Shown: piece by piece, positions 37,611 through 39,709 of the stretch | Numbering within the stretch: position 1 is the stretch's first letter | Layout of the letters: each line of letters begins with the position of its first letter | Assembly: GCA_030432735.1 (NCBI GenBank) | Contig: JAUIMK010000007.1 | Location: 1 to 39,709, forward strand | DNA length: 39,709 nucleotides | Reading direction: 5' to 3' | From: a bacterium | Lineage (GTDB): Bacteria; Myxococcota_A; UBA9160; UBA4427 | Notes under the pieces: generated by a model | Databases searched by the model: none | Told to the model about the DNA's origin: nothing | What the model saw: the letters and a program-made list of their open reading frames with translations, nothing else | Position numbers and translations under genes: made by a program

Positions 37611-39709
37611 GTGGATGACCTGCTCGATCGATCGAATCGATTCTTCGCCGCGCTTCCCGAGAAGCTTCGCGCGCGGCGACGTACGGTCGCCCTCCTCTCC
37701 GTCCTCGTGACCCTCGTCCTCTCCTGGGGCGCCGAATCCCTCGAGGTCGACATGGCGATGGAGTCGTTCTTCCTCGAGGACGACCCCGTCCTCACGCTCC
37801 ATCGATCCTTCAAACGGACCTTCGGGAGCGACGAGGACGTCTACGTCGTCTACGAGGCGCGAGATGGCGACGTCTTTTCGCCGAGCAGTCTCGAAGCCGT
37901 CACGCGAATACAGGACGCGCTCCTCGCGTCACACGGCCCGGACGAGAACGGCGACCCGTCCCCACTCGACCATACCCTCGACGTCCAGACCATCGTGAAT
38001 GCGGGCTACCTCGAAGTCCGGGACGACACCCTCGTCTCCCGCGACTTCGTGAAGACGCCTCCGGACTCGGCGGAAGCGCGGGAGCGGCTGCGCGCCCAGG
38101 CGATGGCGCACGAGACCTTTCCCGGCTTCTACGTCTCCGAGGACTCCCGCTACGGGGGAGTCTGGATCCGAACGGATCTGGGCGTTCCGGACGACTTCGG
38201 GCTCGAGACCGAGGACACCTTCGACGACGCCGCCCTGGACGAGGATCTCGAGGCTGGTCTCGCCGACGGGACGGCGGCGACCTCGTCCGGGGTGACGAAC
38301 ATGGTCGAGTACGCGCGCTACGCGAACGCGCTCGAGGAGGTGCTCGCCGATCCGGTCGTGACCCGCGCGCTGAAGCTCTACCCGGTCGGCAACCCGATGG
38401 TCATGGGCTTCTTCAACGACGTACTCGCGATCGAGATGTCGATCATCACGCTGGGCGCGATGGTGATCATGATGATCGTGCTCGGCGTGCTCTTCCGATC
38501 GCTCGCGGGCGTCGCCTGGCCGATCGCGATCGTGATCCTGTCGAGCGTCGTCTCCTTCGGGATCGCCGGATGGCTCTCGCTCACCATGAGCATGATGATC
38601 AGCCTGCTCAGCGTGTTGATCCTCGTCGTGGGCATCGCCGACTCGGTCCACATCCTGTCCGGCTATGCCTTCTTCCGGGGTCAGGGCGCGCGTCACGACG
38701 AGGCGATGGCGCTCGTCTACGGAAAATCGGGCCTCGCCTGTCTCCTCACCAGCCTGACCACCGCGCTCGGCATGCTCGCCCTCCTGGTCGTGCCGATCCC
38801 ACCGATCCGCAACTTCGCGATCGCGGCGGCGATCGGCGTGATGGTCGCGTTTCTCTTCAGCGTCCTCGTCCTCCCGCTCCTCCTCGACCTCTGGGCGCCA
38901 GCGCCGCGCGCCCGCCAGGGCGCTTCCCACCATCGGCTCCAGGCGGCGCTTCGCCGGGTCGGCGATCTCGGCGAGCGGAACCCGGTCGCGATCGTGCTCG
39001 CCTTCGGCGTCTTGGGTGCAGTCGGCGTCTTCGGTCTCTCCCGAGTCGCGATCGACACGAACCTGGTCGAAATCATCCGCGAGGGCCTGCCGATCCGAAC
39101 GGCTCACGACGTGGTCGATCGCGTGATGGGCGGAACGCAGGGGATGGAGGTCTTCGTCGAGTTCGGTGAACCGGAGGCCATGCAGGACCCGGTCGTCCTC
39201 CAGACCCTCGACGCGCTGCAGACACGAATCGAGGAGGCGTTTCCGGAGTTCGTCGTCCGCACGGACTCGCTGACACTCGCGGCCAAACGCAGCTACCGCG
39301 TCCTCAACGAAGACCGGCCCGAATTCTATGCGATCCCCGACGAAAGGAATGTCCTGGCCCAGACGCTCCTCCTCTTCGACATGGCCGCCCCCGAAGACCG
39401 TGAGGTCGTCGTCTCCGACGACTACTCCGCCGGACGGATCACGATCCGGCTCCTCAACTACGGCTCGATGGTCTACGTCGGGTTCTTCGAGGACGTCCAG
39501 AGCGAGATCGAGTCCGCCTTCGCGCCGCTCCGCGAGCGATACCCCGGGATGGAGATCGGGATCGCCGGCAACCTCCCGCTCATGATGCGGATGGCGGACG
39601 CCGTCGGGAAGTCCCAGGTCCAGAGCTTCGCCTTGGTCCTGGTCGTCGTGACCGTCCTGCTCCTCTTCGTCTTCGGATCGCTGCGGGTCGGACTCGTCGC
39701 GATGGTGCC
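37611..39709 (+). CDS. MMPL/RND-superfamily transporter, partial at the right edge
   Basis: An open frame of 699 codons without a stop up to the window end, so the C-terminal part is missing. A first membrane segment (about 25-42) is followed by a large periplasmic region (about 43-265) and then a cluster of five hydrophobic segments (about 275-425), with G-I-A-D-S-V-H-I in the fourth helix region, a signature of the MMPL/SSD-type RND family. A second segment begins near 460, followed by another periplasmic domain to about 670, and the next helix starts at the edge. Such proteins move lipids, hopanoids or hydrophobic compounds. GTG at 37611 has no clear ribosome site; coupling to the preceding oxygenase gene is likely. 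Confidence 0.9.
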   Translation, partial: MDDLLDRSNRFFAALPEKLRARRRTVALLSVLVTLVLSWGAESLEVDMAMESFFLEDDPVLTLHRSFKRTFGSDEDVYVVYEARDGDVFSPSSLEAVTRIQDALLASHGPDENGDPSPLDHTLDVQTIVNAGYLEVRDDTLVSRDFVKTPPDSAEARERLRAQAMAHETFPGFYVSEDSRYGGVWIRTDLGVPDDFGLETEDTFDDAALDEDLEAGLADGTAATSSGVTNMVEYARYANALEEVLADPVVTRALKLYPVGNPMVMGFFNDVLAIEMSIITLGAMVIMMIVLGVLFRSLAGVAWPIAIVILSSVVSFGIAGWLSLTMSMMISLLSVLILVVGIADSVHILSGYAFFRGQGARHDEAMALVYGKSGLACLLTSLTTALGMLALLVVPIPPIRNFAIAAAIGVMVAFLFSVLVLPLLLDLWAPAPRARQGASHHRLQAALRRVGDLGERNPVAIVLAFGVLGAVGVFGLSRVAIDTNLVEIIREGLPIRTAHDVVDRVMGGTQGMEVFVEFGEPEAMQDPVVLQTLDALQTRIEEAFPEFVVRTDSLTLAAKRSYRVLNEDRPEFYAIPDERNVLAQTLLLFDMAAPEDREVVVSDDYSAGRITIRLLNYGSMVYVGFFEDVQSEIESAFAPLRERYPGMEIGIAGNLPLMMRMADAVGKSQVQSFALVLVVVTVLLLFVFGSLRVGLVAMV

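Overview
The window is a gene-dense, strongly GC-rich stretch of a Gram-negative bacterial chromosome. Several proteins carry lipobox signal peptides, one carries a PEP-CTERM surface-sorting tail, and a sigma-54 type promoter drives an ammonium transporter/PII pair. Third codon positions are nearly all G or C in the genes called here. The mix of TauD-type oxygenases, crotonase, SDR, xi-class glutathione transferase, a sterol-desaturase-like membrane hydroxylase and MMPL/RND transport fits a metabolically versatile heterotroph, possibly deltaproteobacterial/myxobacterial-like or proteobacterial. That placement is an inference, since no rRNA or other phylogenetic marker is present. I saw no insertion sequence, integrase, CRISPR array or phage gene.

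Layout. 1-2664: the end of a TesB-type thioesterase, then amtB-glnK behind an NtrC-like site and a sigma-54 promoter, closed by a strong hairpin terminator. 2693-6200: quinone oxidoreductase (-), TraB/GumN lipoprotein and gamma-carbonic-anhydrase-like protein (+), TetR regulator (-). 6336-12032: GNAT acetyltransferase (-) with a divergent exported amidohydrolase, an FHA-GAF-adenylate cyclase, a 36-bp tandem repeat and an ArgD-like aminotransferase (+). 12046-14772: a minus-strand operon (exported methyltransferase, TetR, amino-acid permease) joined by overlapping stop/start codons, with a dyad in front that could be its operator. 15025-19747: fatty-acid-hydroxylase-superfamily membrane protein (+), then CaCA exchanger, crotonase, DAHP synthase and a small TM2-like protein (-).

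19927-24666: a MocR-type regulator divergent from an unusual molybdopterin oxidoreductase, with three related operator-like repeats between them, and an SDR running convergently. 24771-30120: M28 lipoprotein peptidase and SirB1-like protein (+), then a minus-strand series of PEP-CTERM protein, Gfo/Idh/MocA oxidoreductase and PilZ protein. 30344-33128: a tight operon of a TauD oxygenase, an exported thioredoxin-fold-like protein and a two-dinucleotide-motif flavoprotein that contains an in-frame heptapeptide repeat. 33219-36467: a LysR regulator with a perfect dyad divergent from a glutathionyl-hydroquinone reductase, followed by SnoaL-like and double-cupin proteins. 36473-39709: tRNA-Arg(TCT) on the minus strand, a second TauD-type oxygenase, and an MMPL/RND transporter that runs off the end.

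No single clearly new system stands out. The places most worth a second look are the regulator-linked molybdoenzyme, the exported methyltransferase operon, the oxygenase/flavoprotein operon, and the repeats at 10637-10782 and 32643-32705.
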